A stretch of DNA of 64,000 nt from positions 105,699 to 169,698 of the forward strand of contig NZ_QZCG01000012.1 in the NCBI RefSeq assembly GCF_003591515.1, read 5' to 3'. The notes under the pieces were generated by a model that saw only the letters and a list, made by a program, of their open reading frames with translations, ran no database searches and was not told where the DNA came from. The translations under genes and the position numbers were made by a program. How positions within the stretch are numbered: the first letter of the stretch is position 1; each line of letters begins with the position of its first letter. The stretch is from Paracoccus onubensis (lineage in GTDB: Bacteria > Pseudomonadota > Alphaproteobacteria > Rhodobacterales > Rhodobacteraceae). Below, piece by piece: positions 36,538-45,289 of the stretch.

Positions 36538-36819
36538 TCACAGAAAATCGTCGCGGCGGGGGGTAAAGCTGTCGATCAGCTCGCCCGGCTCAAGGCACAG
36601 GCAGCCATGCTCCGCCCCCGAAGGGATCACGAAGGCATCGCCCGGCCCGATCTCGAACTCATCGCCCTCCATGCTGAAGCGATAGCGGCCCGACTGCACA
36701 TAGGTTGATTGCACATGCGGATGGCTGTGAAGCGCCCCCCGGTCGCCCGCCTGAAAAATAAAGCGGACGACCATCAATTCGGGAGAATGGGCAAGAATGG
36801 TACGGATCGGATCGCTCAT
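36538..36819 (-). CDS. kdgF: KdgF-like cupin
   Basis: A 93-residue single-domain cupin. HSHPHVQSTYVQSGRYRF carries the first cupin motif with three His, and GPGDAFVIPSGAEHG the second. KdgF proteins speed the conversion of 4,5-unsaturated galacturonate or mannuronate to the linear ketonised form that KduI uses; the position directly before kduI supports this. ATG 36819 overlaps the dctM stop as ATGA. A frame seven codons longer would overlap further. Confidence 0.85.
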   Translation of the reverse strand: MSDPIRTILAHSPELMVVRFIFQAGDRGALHSHPHVQSTYVQSGRYRFSMEGDEFEIGPGDAFVIPSGAEHGCLCLEPGELIDSFTPRRDDFL

Positions 36820-38096
36820 TTGAACACCGCCGGAAGCCAAAGGGAAAGCGCGGGAATATAAGTGACCAGCATCAGCGTTACGAAAGCGGCGCCGTAGAAT
36901 GGCCAGATGGTGCGCATGGCCTGCCAGATGCTGATCTTTCCGACGGCGCAGCCCACGAACAGCACCGCTCCGACAGGGGGGGTGCAGAGGCCGATGCCCA
37001 GATTCAGGATCAGGATCACGCCGAAATGGACCGGATCGACACCGAAGGCCTGCGCCACCGGCAGGAAGATCGGAGTCGTGATCACGATCAGCGGCGACAT
37101 ATCCATGAAAGTGCCGAGGATCAGCAGGATCAGATTCATCAGCAGCAGGATCACCAGCGGATTGTCCGAGATGTTCTCGAGAAAATTAACAAGCTGCGCC
37201 GGCACCTTGAGATAGGCCAGAAGCCAGCCGAAACAGGCTGCGCAACCGATAACCAGCAGCACCATCGCCGTGGTGCGCACCGCGCCCAGCGTGGCCTCGA
37301 CGAATTCGCGCCAGGGCAGGCTGCGATAAACCAGTGCCGTAATCAGCAGCGCATAGACCACCGCGATATTCGCGCTTTCCGATGCGGTAAAGACACCCGA
37401 ACGCACCCCGCCGAAGATGATCGCCACCAGAATCAGACCCGGCATGGCCGAGACGAACAATGTGCCCATGATGCGAAAACCGGGGAAAGGTTCGGTCGGA
37501 TAGCCTTTTTTCCGCGCGACATACCAGGCGGCAACCATCAATGTGAGGGCAAGAAGCAGGCCCGGTATGATACCGGCAGTGAACAGATCGGCGATGGACA
37601 GACGACCGCCGGCGGCGATGGAATAGATGATCATGTTATGAGATGGCGGGATCATCAATGCGATGATCGAGCCAACAACCGTAATATTCACAGCATAATC
37701 AACATCATATCCGCGTTTCTTCATTTGCGGAACCATCAGGCCGCCGACTGCGCTCGCATCCGCCGCGGCAGAGCCCGAGACGCCGCCGAACATGACGGAG
37801 GCGAGGATGTTCACCTGTCCCAGCCCGCCGCGCATATGACCGACGAAACTGCCCGCAAGCGCGACCAATCGTCGGGCGATATCGCCGCGGACCATCAGGT
37901 CGCCTGAATAGATGAAGAACGGAATGGCCATCAGTGCGAAAACCGAGATGCCCGAATTGAGCCGCTGGAATACCACGACCGGCGGCAGACCCAGATAGAC
38001 CACGGTAAAGAAGCTTGACGCGCCAAGGCAGAAGGCAACCGGTGTGCCGATCAGCAAAAGCAGGGTAAAACTGCCGAAAAGTATCCAATATTCCAT
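36816..38096 (-). CDS. TRAP transporter large permease (DctM type)
   Basis: A 426-residue polytopic protein of the DctM family, the ion-coupled transport subunit of tripartite TRAP importers. GASSFFTVVYLGLP near the start, FGGVSGSAAADASAVGG and MIPPSHNMIIYS are family signatures; about 11-12 helices. With DctP and DctQ upstream it forms a sodium- or proton-driven importer. The operon context points to hexuronates or short oligouronates as cargo. It lies four bases after the small permease gene. Confidence 0.95.
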   Translation of the reverse strand: MEYWILFGSFTLLLLIGTPVAFCLGASSFFTVVYLGLPPVVVFQRLNSGISVFALMAIPFFIYSGDLMVRGDIARRLVALAGSFVGHMRGGLGQVNILASVMFGGVSGSAAADASAVGGLMVPQMKKRGYDVDYAVNITVVGSIIALMIPPSHNMIIYSIAAGGRLSIADLFTAGIIPGLLLALTLMVAAWYVARKKGYPTEPFPGFRIMGTLFVSAMPGLILVAIIFGGVRSGVFTASESANIAVVYALLITALVYRSLPWREFVEATLGAVRTTAMVLLVIGCAACFGWLLAYLKVPAQLVNFLENISDNPLVILLLMNLILLILGTFMDMSPLIVITTPIFLPVAQAFGVDPVHFGVILILNLGIGLCTPPVGAVLFVGCAVGKISIWQAMRTIWPFYGAAFVTLMLVTYIPALSLWLPAVFK

Positions 38097-38100
38097 CGGT

Positions 38101-38646
38101 TCAGTCTCCGCTATGCATCATGCCGGTTTCCGGCTCGTCGGTGTCTCCGAACCGGAGGGTCCGCAGCCCTGCGGCACGGCGAAGGATGCGCTCGACCGAG
38201 AACAGGATCAGCAATGCACCTCCACCGACCAGCGGTGCGAAATTCCACATGCGCGAGATGCCCAGTCCGGCAATATCCCCATTCGCCGCCTTCGCCGCGA
38301 GTTGCCAGCCGAACCAGACCATGCCGAAACCGAAGGAGGTCACCACCAGATCAGAGAGGCTGTGGAACCACGGTGTCCAGCTTTTGGGCATGATCATCAG
38401 GCCAACGTCGAAAGACAGATGATATCCCTCTTTCACTCCGACCGCCGCGCCCAGCAAGATGAACCAGCCCATCAGCATCACGCTTGCGGGCTCGGCCCAG
38501 AACAGGCTGCTGCCGAGCAGGTAGCGGAAACAGACCTGAGCGAAGACGAAAACCGTCATCAATATCAGGCCGATACCCGCAACCCACAATCCGGCGCGGG
38601 CAATCACGCCGGTCCATCCGGCCAGTTTCACCAATGCGTCACGCAT
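38101..38646 (-). CDS. TRAP transporter small permease (DctQ type)
   Basis: A 181-residue membrane protein with four hydrophobic segments; FRYLLGSSLFWAEPASVML and FILLGAAVGVKEGYHLSFD are typical of DctQ. It bridges the binding protein and DctM. GGAGGGG lies directly before ATG 38646, which is preferred to an ATG five codons upstream. A strong hairpin separates it from the dctP gene. Confidence 0.93.
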   Translation of the reverse strand: MRDALVKLAGWTGVIARAGLWVAGIGLILMTVFVFAQVCFRYLLGSSLFWAEPASVMLMGWFILLGAAVGVKEGYHLSFDVGLMIMPKSWTPWFHSLSDLVVTSFGFGMVWFGWQLAAKAANGDIAGLGISRMWNFAPLVGGGALLILFSVERILRRAAGLRTLRFGDTDEPETGMMHSGD

Positions 38647-38666
38647 ATCCCCTCCAATCAAGCGAA

Positions 38667-38694
38667 CCCGCCCGCGGGATGACCTGCGGGCGGG
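38667..38694 (-). other. Intercistronic hairpin between dctP and dctQ genes
   Basis: CCCGCCCGC (38667-38675) and GCGGGCGGG (38686-38694) form a perfect 9-bp GC stem with a 10-base loop just after the binding-protein stop codon. Such hairpins often protect the 3' end of the upstream mRNA segment, giving more binding protein than permease. There is no T run, so full termination is unlikely. Confidence 0.6.
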
Positions 38695-38700
38695 GTATAA

Positions 38701-39684
38701 TTACTCGGTTTCCTGAATGCGTTTGACCAAATCCTGCGCCTCGGGCGTGGTCACGTATTTCTCGTAAACGGGAGCCATGGCATCAATGAAAGGGGTCTTG
38801 TCGATTTCCTTGACGATTTCGGCTCCGGCCTCGACCACCTTGGCCTCCGATGCCGCTTCCTGCTCGGCCCAAAGCTTGCGCTCCAGCACTGCCGAATTCT
38901 GTGCCGCTTCGCGCATGATTTCCTGATCTTCGGGGGGGAGATTATCCCATGCGGTTGTGGAAACGGCCACGACTTCGGGAACCATCAGATGCTGGTCCAG
39001 CGTGAAATACTTGGCTACTTCGTTATGCCCGGCGCTGTCATAGCTTGGGAAATTGTTTTCGGCGCCATCGATCACCCCGGTCTGGATCGCCGAGTAAACC
39101 TCGCCATAGGGCATGGGGGTTGCGTTGGCGCCCAGCGCATCCATCATATCGACGAAGACGTCATTTTCCATGACGCGGAATTTCAGCCCCGCCAGATCCT
39201 CAAGCGTCTCGACGGGCTTCTGCGAGTTGTAGAAGCTGCGCGAACCGCCGTCGTAATAGGCAAGCGCGACCAGATCATGCTCGGCGAAGGCCTCGGCCAG
39301 TTCGTCGCCGATGGGGCCGTCCATGACCTTGTACATATGTTCCTGATTGCGGAACAGATATGGCAGGGAAAAGAGCTGCGTTTCCGGTACGATATCGTTG
39401 AACGTGCCGAATGAGGCGCGGACCATGTCGATCACGCCGAACTGGGTCTGCTCGATCGTGTCTTTCTCTTCACCAAGTTGGGACGAGGGGAAAACCTCGA
39501 TACATATCCGGCCTTCGGTCTTTTCCTTGACCTCTTCGGCCATGGCCTTCACGCCTTCGACCGTCGGATAGCCATCGGGATGGGTATCGGATGACCGCAA
39601 TGTGGTTTCGCATTCGGCGGCTGCTACCGTCGCCAGGGCAGCCGAGGCCAGCAGCCCGGCCAGAGTTGTTGTCACGAACTTCAT
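38701..39684 (-). CDS. TRAP transporter substrate-binding protein (DctP type)
   Basis: A 327-residue periplasmic solute-binding protein. The signal peptide MKFVTTTLAGLLASAALA with AAA before Glu is clear. The fold-specific helix carries FPSSQLGEEKDTIEQTQFG, and the conserved Arg that salt-bridges substrate carboxylates is probably in GLKFRVMEN. Also PMPYGEVYSAIQTGVIDGAEN. In this operon its ligand is expected to be a hexuronate such as galacturonate or glucuronate. Confidence 0.95.
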   Translation of the reverse strand: MKFVTTTLAGLLASAALATVAAAECETTLRSSDTHPDGYPTVEGVKAMAEEVKEKTEGRICIEVFPSSQLGEEKDTIEQTQFGVIDMVRASFGTFNDIVPETQLFSLPYLFRNQEHMYKVMDGPIGDELAEAFAEHDLVALAYYDGGSRSFYNSQKPVETLEDLAGLKFRVMENDVFVDMMDALGANATPMPYGEVYSAIQTGVIDGAENNFPSYDSAGHNEVAKYFTLDQHLMVPEVVAVSTTAWDNLPPEDQEIMREAAQNSAVLERKLWAEQEAASEAKVVEAGAEIVKEIDKTPFIDAMAPVYEKYVTTPEAQDLVKRIQETE

Positions 39685-39707
39685 TCTTTTTCCTCCCAGT
39701 CAGAAGC

Positions 39708-41114
39708 TCAAAGTTTATAGGCCCGTTTGGCGAGCCCATATGTCAGGTCATGTGCGACCTCATGCGCCTCGTCTTCGGCCAGCCGGCCAGTCGTGACCAG
39801 CGTCGCCAGATAAGCGCAGTCCACCCGCCGGGCGACATCGTGCCGGGCGGGTATCGAACAGAAGGCGCGGGTGTCGTCGTTGAAGCCGACCGTGTTATAG
39901 AAACCCGCCGTCTCTGTCGTCATTTCGCGAAAGCGGCGCATCCCCTCGGCACTGTCGAAGAACCACCATGCGGGGCCAAGCCGCAGACAGGGATAGACCC
40001 CGGCCAGAGGTGCCAACTCGCGTGCATAAGAGCTTTCGTCCAGCGTGAACAGGACCACAGTCAGGTCGGGCCGCATCCCGACCGCGTTCAACAGCGGGCG
40101 CAGCGCAGTAACGTAATCGGTGCGGCCCGGAATGTCGAAACCCTTGTCGCGTCCGAAAGTCGCCATCACCTGATCCGAGTGATTGCGCCGCGAGCCGGGA
40201 TGGATTTGCAGCACCAACCCGTCTTCAAGGCTCATCCGTGCCATTTCGGTCAGCATATGGCCCCGGAATGCATCGGCTTCCTCGGATGAACATTCCCCGC
40301 GCAGCGCCTTCTGAAACAAGGCCGCCGCGTCTGTCTGCGGCAAATCCTCGGTCCGGGCGGTGGGGTGCCCGTGATCGGACGAGGTTGCCCCGAATTCCTT
40401 GAAATAGGCGCGGCGGGCCCGGTGCGCATCCAGATAGCCGCCCCATGTAGATGTATCAAAGCCGGTCTGCTGTCCCATCAGGGCGATATTTTCTGCGAAA
40501 CCGTCCATTTCGGGATCGACCACACCATCCGGGCGATAGGCAGTGATCACCCGCCCATCCCAATCGGAGTCCCTGATCATCCGGTGCCAGCGAAGATCGT
40601 CGGTGACGGCCTCGGTCGTTGCGATCGCCTCGATTCCGAAACGGCGATACAGGGCGCGGGGGCGGTATTCCGGTGCGGCCAGGCATTCCGCGATATGGTC
40701 GTAATACCAGTCTGCGGTTTCCGCGCTTAACTTCCGGTCGATGCCGAAGACATGCTGAAACGAATGATCCAGCCACATCCGCGAAGGCGTTCCCCGGAAC
40801 AGGTGGTAATGGCTGGCGAAAAGCCTCCAGATCTTGCGCCCATCCGTTTCGACTGCGCCACCATCGGTGCGGGGAACGCCCAGATCAGTCAAAGCGACAC
40901 CCTGCGAACACAGCATACGGAAGACATAGTGATCCGGTGTCACGAAAAGCTGGGCAGGGTCGGGAAATGCCGAGTCCTCGGCATACCAGCGGGGATCGGT
41001 ATGGCCATGCGGGCTGATGATCGGCAACTCACGGATCCCGGCGTAAAGGGCTTTCGCCACGTCACGGACGCGGGTCTCTGCCGGGAATAACCGATCCTCG
41101 TCAAGCAATGCCAT
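39708..41114 (-). CDS. uxaC: Uronate (glucuronate/galacturonate) isomerase
   Basis: A 468-residue UxaC, an amidohydrolase-fold isomerase that converts D-glucuronate to D-fructuronate and D-galacturonate to D-tagaturonate. ISPHGHTDPRWYAED near the start holds the HxH metal ligands. SSDHGHPTARTED, LQIHPGSRRNHS and GFNDDTRAFCSIPARHD are typical. Normal family length. It is the first gene of the nine-gene operon and is divergent from the GntR regulator, with 81 bases between. Confidence 0.97.
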   Translation of the reverse strand: MALLDEDRLFPAETRVRDVAKALYAGIRELPIISPHGHTDPRWYAEDSAFPDPAQLFVTPDHYVFRMLCSQGVALTDLGVPRTDGGAVETDGRKIWRLFASHYHLFRGTPSRMWLDHSFQHVFGIDRKLSAETADWYYDHIAECLAAPEYRPRALYRRFGIEAIATTEAVTDDLRWHRMIRDSDWDGRVITAYRPDGVVDPEMDGFAENIALMGQQTGFDTSTWGGYLDAHRARRAYFKEFGATSSDHGHPTARTEDLPQTDAAALFQKALRGECSSEEADAFRGHMLTEMARMSLEDGLVLQIHPGSRRNHSDQVMATFGRDKGFDIPGRTDYVTALRPLLNAVGMRPDLTVVLFTLDESSYARELAPLAGVYPCLRLGPAWWFFDSAEGMRRFREMTTETAGFYNTVGFNDDTRAFCSIPARHDVARRVDCAYLATLVTTGRLAEDEAHEVAHDLTYGLAKRAYKL

Positions 41115-41142
41115 GCGTCTCCCCCCGACTCGCTTGCTCTTT

Positions 41143-41165
41143 TGCTAGTCATCTAATATGCTAGT
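41143..41165. promoter_or_regulatory. Probable operator between uxaC and the GntR gene
   Basis: TGCTAGT is repeated at 41143-41149 and 41159-41165, 16 bp apart, with the small palindrome TAGTCATCTA in the first copy. The region is AT-rich and lies midway between divergent uxaC and gntR, where a FadR-subfamily regulator would bind to control both. The repeat is visible; binding is inference. Confidence 0.45.
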
Positions 41166-41195
41166 TTACAAGGAAGGTCAACTGGAGCCGTTTGC

Positions 41196-41906
41196 ATGCC
41201 GACACAAAAGATTTCGCCCCGCCCAGTTTTGCCGGCACTTGATGAGATGCGCCCGCCTACGGTGACGGATCAGGTTTTCGAACAGCTTTACAAACGGGTG
41301 ATCGACCTGACCTTGCCACCCGGCAGCAAATTGTCCGAGGCAGAGGTTGCGGCGACGATGGGAGTCTCGCGGCAGCCGGTCCGGGATGCCTTCTACCGGT
41401 TGTCCCAGCAGGGCTTCATCGAAATTCGTCCGCAACGCGCCACTGTGGTTACGGCGATTTCGGAAGAGGCGATCCTGCAGGCGCAATTCATCCGGCTGGC
41501 GCTTGAAACGGCCTGTCTGCGCAAGGCTGTCGAGCGGCTGACAACCGAACATCTGGCGGCTCTTGATGAATTGGTCGAGCGTCAGGAAGAGGCGGTCGCA
41601 GGAGACAAGCGTGCCGAATTCCACGCGCTTGATGATCAGTTCCATCATGACATCTGCGATTATTCCGGGCTGGAATTCGCATGGACCCTGATCAAGGAAA
41701 CCAAGGGGCATATGGACCGGGCGCGCTATCTTTCGCTGTCATTCGGCGCGGCGCGGGCCTTGGCGGAGCATCGCGACATCATGCGGGCGCTTCATGCCCG
41801 TGACGCCGAAAGGGCCGTTATCGCCTGCGAAAAACATCTTGGCCGGATTGCCGAGATCTTTCCCCGGCTGCGGGCGGACAATCCGAACGCATTCGGGCGC
41901 GATTGA
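41196..41906 (+). CDS. GntR regulator, FadR subfamily (uronate control)
   Basis: A 236-residue regulator. The N-terminal winged HTH contains VTDQVFEQLYKRVIDL, LPPGSKLSEAEVAATMGVS and RQPVRDAFYRLSQQGF. The helical FCD effector domain follows with metal-ligand candidates in DQFHHDICDYSG and EHRDIMRALHARD. FCD regulators next to uxaC operons (ExuR/UxuR-like) usually repress until a uronate or pathway intermediate binds. Divergent from uxaC across an 81-base gap with a repeat that may be its site. Confidence 0.93.
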   Translation: MPTQKISPRPVLPALDEMRPPTVTDQVFEQLYKRVIDLTLPPGSKLSEAEVAATMGVSRQPVRDAFYRLSQQGFIEIRPQRATVVTAISEEAILQAQFIRLALETACLRKAVERLTTEHLAALDELVERQEEAVAGDKRAEFHALDDQFHHDICDYSGLEFAWTLIKETKGHMDRARYLSLSFGAARALAEHRDIMRALHARDAERAVIACEKHLGRIAEIFPRLRADNPNAFGRD

Positions 41907-41972
41907 TCGTCCCCGGGAAATAACGGCGATCAGATCGCATCGGCTATGTGTTCAAGGATATCTTGAAGTGCG

Positions 41973-42608
41973 TCAGGTCAGGATGCGGGCTTCGGTCACG
42001 GCCTGAACCTCTTCAAGGCTGTTTCCCTCGGCCAGATCGATCAGTTTGAATCCTTCGGGCGTCACTTCGAGGACGCAGAGATCCGTATAGACGCGGGTCA
42101 GAACCCCGGCGCCGGTCAGCGGATAAGTGCAGCGCTTCAGCACTTTGGGCGTACCATCGCGCGAGTTGTGGCGCATCAGTGCATAGATCTGCGGCACGCC
42201 CGCCACGAGATCCATCGCCCCGCCGACGGCAGGCGGAAAATTCTGTTCAAGCGTCGCCCAGTTCGCCAGATCGCCATTTTCGGCCACCTGATACGCGCCC
42301 AGCACCGCGATGCTGAGATGATTGCCCCGCATCATGGCGAATGAAAGCGTATGATCGAACAGGGATGCCCCCGGAACCATCGTGATCAGTTTCTTGCTGG
42401 CATTGATCAGTTCGGGATCTTCCTGTTCCGCTTGTGGCATGGGGCCGACGCCCAGCAGGCCATTTTCGGTGTGATACATCACTTCGCGGCCTTCAGGGAC
42501 AAAATGCGCGACCCGGTTTGGCAGGCCGATCCCCAGATTGACATAAGCGCCGTCCGGAATGTCCTGCGCGAGCCGCGCCGCCATGCCGTTTTCATCAAGC
42601 GGTTTCAT
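41973..42608 (-). CDS. CoA-transferase subunit B (PcaJ-like)
   Basis: A 211-residue beta subunit of a family I CoA-transferase. AYVNLGIGLPNRVA, MYHTENGLLGVGP with the catalytic Glu of the ENGLLG motif, and NWATLEQ-PAVGGAMDL are typical. It resembles PcaJ/DcaJ 3-oxoadipate or adipate CoA-transferases and ScoB. It forms the active enzyme with the subunit upstream; the start overlaps that stop as ATGA. The acyl acceptor cannot be fixed by sequence alone. Confidence 0.93.
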   Translation of the reverse strand: MKPLDENGMAARLAQDIPDGAYVNLGIGLPNRVAHFVPEGREVMYHTENGLLGVGPMPQAEQEDPELINASKKLITMVPGASLFDHTLSFAMMRGNHLSIAVLGAYQVAENGDLANWATLEQNFPPAVGGAMDLVAGVPQIYALMRHNSRDGTPKVLKRCTYPLTGAGVLTRVYTDLCVLEVTPEGFKLIDLAEGNSLEEVQAVTEARILT

Positions 42609-43273
42609 GGCCTTACCCCGTATTCCACTACGCTGTTTACGAAAATTCCCGGTGTGATCACGGCTTCCGGTTCCAGCGGTTCTTCGGCCAGAATGCGCAC
42701 CTCGGCGATGGTGTGCTTTGCGGCCGTGGCCATCACCGGATTGAAGTTCCGCGCAGTGGCGTGATAGCGCAGATTGCCCCAGCGATCCGCCTGTTCGGCA
42801 CGGATCAGGGCAAAATCAGCGGGCAGGGGTTTTTCAAACACATAGCCGACCCCGTCGATGACCCGCGTTTCCTTGCCTTCCGCAAGCAATGTGCCGTAAG
42901 CGGTCGGAGTGAAGAAACCGCCTATGCCGGAACCTGCGGCGCGGATCCGCTCGGCCAGTGTTCCCTGCGGCACCACCTCGAGTTCGATCAGACCTTCCTC
43001 GTAACGTTTCTCGAACCAGACCGAACCGGGCGAGCGCGGATAAGAGCAGATCACCTTGCTTACGCGGTTTTCCCGCAGAAGCAGGGCAAGGGCATCCTCT
43101 CCGGTTCCGGCGTTATTGGCGATGATCGTCAGATCCCGCGTGCCGTGATCCAGCAATGCGGCCAAAAGGCCAAAGGGAATGCCCGAAGTTCCGAACCCGC
43201 CAATCATGATCACTGCGCCATCGAAGATCGGCGCGACCGCCGTGGCCAGATCGCTGACCCTTTTGTCGATCAT
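42605..43273 (-). CDS. CoA-transferase subunit A (PcaI-like)
   Basis: A 222-residue alpha subunit of a family I CoA-transferase. IMIGGFGTSGIP binds CoA; IIANNAGTGEDALALLL, LEVVPQGTLAERIRAAGSG and GGFFTPTAYGTLLAEGKET closely recall PcaI. The reaction is transfer of CoA from a donor such as succinyl-CoA to an organic acid. ATG 43273 overlaps the permease stop as ATGA, so transport and activation genes are translationally coupled. An 18-codon longer frame overlaps the permease gene. Confidence 0.93.
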   Translation of the reverse strand: MIDKRVSDLATAVAPIFDGAVIMIGGFGTSGIPFGLLAALLDHGTRDLTIIANNAGTGEDALALLLRENRVSKVICSYPRSPGSVWFEKRYEEGLIELEVVPQGTLAERIRAAGSGIGGFFTPTAYGTLLAEGKETRVIDGVGYVFEKPLPADFALIRAEQADRWGNLRYHATARNFNPVMATAAKHTIAEVRILAEEPLEPEAVITPGIFVNSVVEYGVRP

Positions 43274-45213
43274 GAAGTCGTTCCCCGGTTGTTGCGCAGA
43301 AGGAAAAGATGCGTGGCATAGACGCACAGGATTAACGCCAAGCCGATCAGATCCGAATAGAATTCGGGGATGATCGCCATCATTCCGGCTATGCCCATCA
43401 GGACCCGACTGAGAAAGTTGGCCGGGCCGATACCGTAGAGGTAACCCTCGAAAGCGGATGTCAATGCCCAGAGGGCTGCTGCAGCGATCAGGAAGGATCG
43501 GATGATGCCGAATATGGAACCTTCGAAGATCAACCCGTTATCATGGATGAAGATGAAAGGTAGCACGAATAGCGCGCCGCCAAGCCGCATCGAATAGAGT
43601 CCCGTCTTCATCGGGTTGGCTCCTGCCAGATTGGCTGCCGTGATGGATGCCAGCGCCACAGGCGGGGTGATGTAGGACAGCATCCCCCAATACAGGATGA
43701 ACAGATGGCTGGCCAACGGATTCAGCCCCGCCTCTATAAGCGCTGGCGCAAGCAGGATGGACAGGAAGATGTAACAGGCGCTTACCGTCATCCCCATCCC
43801 CAGAACGAAGCTGGTCACGGCGCCGGCAATGAGCATCAGTGGCACGTTGTTCCCGGCATAAAGCAGCAACTCGCGCGAGAATGCACCGGCGACGCCGGTA
43901 TAGGACAGCCCGCCAACGACCAGACCGATCCCGGCGAGAATGGCGACGAGCGAGGCGATGTTGCTGGCCGTATCCACCAGCAGGGCCTTTGCTCGTTCAA
44001 GATCCAGCCGGGTTTCGCCACGTAATGCGGTCGTGACAAGCAAGACGACGGAAGCGGCATAGGGTGAATATGTCTCAAGCCGCATCACCATCAATACGAA
44101 GATCAGCACGGACAGGCACAAAAGATAAGGCCAGCCATCCAGCAGGACTTTTCCAAGAGGACGAAGATCGGAGCTGGGCAGGCCTTTCAGGCCGTTGCGT
44201 GCGGCGTACATATCGACTTGAAACAGCAGCGCGATATAGAACAGCAATGCCGGCAGGAACGCAGCGGCGACGACGTCGGCATAGGGTACGCCCAGAAATG
44301 ACGCCATGATGAAGGCGACGGTCCCCATCACCGGCGGCATCAATGTCGCCCCGGTGGAAGCGCAACTTTCGATCGCAGCGGCGTAGGTCGCCGGATAGCC
44401 GATCTTCTTCATGGTCGGAATCGAGAACGGTCCGCTCGTCAGGATATTCGAGATCACACTGCCCGATAGCGACCCAAGTATCCCGCTGCCCAGAACCGCG
44501 ACCTTGGCCGGTCCGCCGCGGCTGCGCCCCAGAAGCGCTGTCGCCAGATCCATGAAGAAATCCGCGCCTTTCGTCGCGGTCAGGACAGAGCCGAAGATGA
44601 CGAAGCCGATCACCAGTTCGGCAACGACCTGCATCGGTATGCCGATAATGCTCTCGACGCCAAGAACATGGATCCGGATTGTTTCCGTGAAGGAGAAGGA
44701 AGTGCCCCAGAGGAATCCGGGCATGTAATCGGCAAATAGCGGGTAGGAGCCGAACAGCAATGCGGTTCCCAGAAGCAGCGGACCGCCCCCGCGCCTGACT
44801 CCCTCAAGTGTGGCAAGCAGGACCATGCCGGCGGCGAAATTTGCCTCGGTCGGTGCCGAGAATTCCCAGCCCTGCTGAATGATGTCGATGCCATGCAGGC
44901 CCAGATAGCCGCAGGCGATCAATGTCAGGGCTGACAGAACCCAGTCAAACCAGTCCACCCTGCGCGAGGCAGAGCGCCGTGCCGGGATGGTGATGAAGGC
45001 GATGGCGAGAAAGATGCCGATCAGGTAATAGAGGTAAGAGTTTCCAAGCGGCTGAAAACCGAACAGATTCAGCAGGAATACCTGATTGATCGCAAGCAGC
45101 AGTCCGGCCGCTCCGAGAATATAGACGGCAATCGCGGCGATGCCCGAAATGCGGGATGTATCAACGCCGGGCACCGGCGGCGCGCCGGTTGCATCTGGAT
45201 CGGTCTGGTCCAT
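43270..45213 (-). CDS. TRAP transporter fused permease (TAXI system, DctQM fusion)
   Basis: A 647-residue fused 4TM/12TM TRAP permease with about 16-17 hydrophobic segments. Signatures are GSLSGSVISNILTSGPFSIP and ESCASTGATLMPPVMGTVAF. Such fusions work with TAXI-type binding proteins, and one is encoded upstream. AAGGAAA lies seven bases before ATG 45213. The direct coupling to CoA-transferase genes suggests that the imported compound is a carboxylic acid activated at once with CoA. Confidence 0.94.
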   Translation of the reverse strand: MDQTDPDATGAPPVPGVDTSRISGIAAIAVYILGAAGLLLAINQVFLLNLFGFQPLGNSYLYYLIGIFLAIAFITIPARRSASRRVDWFDWVLSALTLIACGYLGLHGIDIIQQGWEFSAPTEANFAAGMVLLATLEGVRRGGGPLLLGTALLFGSYPLFADYMPGFLWGTSFSFTETIRIHVLGVESIIGIPMQVVAELVIGFVIFGSVLTATKGADFFMDLATALLGRSRGGPAKVAVLGSGILGSLSGSVISNILTSGPFSIPTMKKIGYPATYAAAIESCASTGATLMPPVMGTVAFIMASFLGVPYADVVAAAFLPALLFYIALLFQVDMYAARNGLKGLPSSDLRPLGKVLLDGWPYLLCLSVLIFVLMVMRLETYSPYAASVVLLVTTALRGETRLDLERAKALLVDTASNIASLVAILAGIGLVVGGLSYTGVAGAFSRELLLYAGNNVPLMLIAGAVTSFVLGMGMTVSACYIFLSILLAPALIEAGLNPLASHLFILYWGMLSYITPPVALASITAANLAGANPMKTGLYSMRLGGALFVLPFIFIHDNGLIFEGSIFGIIRSFLIAAAALWALTSAFEGYLYGIGPANFLSRVLMGIAGMMAIIPEFYSDLIGLALILCVYATHLFLLRNNRGTTS

Positions 45214-45239
45214 GCAGAAATTTCCTTGATATCGAGAAT

Positions 45240-45273
45240 GCCGGGCCAAGCGCGAAAAAGGGAATGGCCCGGC
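45240..45273 (-). other. Intercistronic hairpin after the TAXI binding-protein gene
   Basis: GCCGGGCCA (45240-45248) and TGGCCCGGC (45265-45273) form a perfect 9-bp stem with a 16-base loop, between the TAXI gene stop and the permease start. It parallels the hairpin at 38667 in the other TRAP operon and probably serves to raise the amount of binding protein. Confidence 0.6.
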
Positions 45274-45289
45274 TGGTCAACGGCGCATG

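Noticed and set aside
41951..41967. Inverted repeat TTCAAG-N5-CTTGAA between convergent gntR and CoA-transferase genes
   Set aside because: Possible bidirectional terminator, but the stem is AT-rich and no T tract follows; too weak to list.
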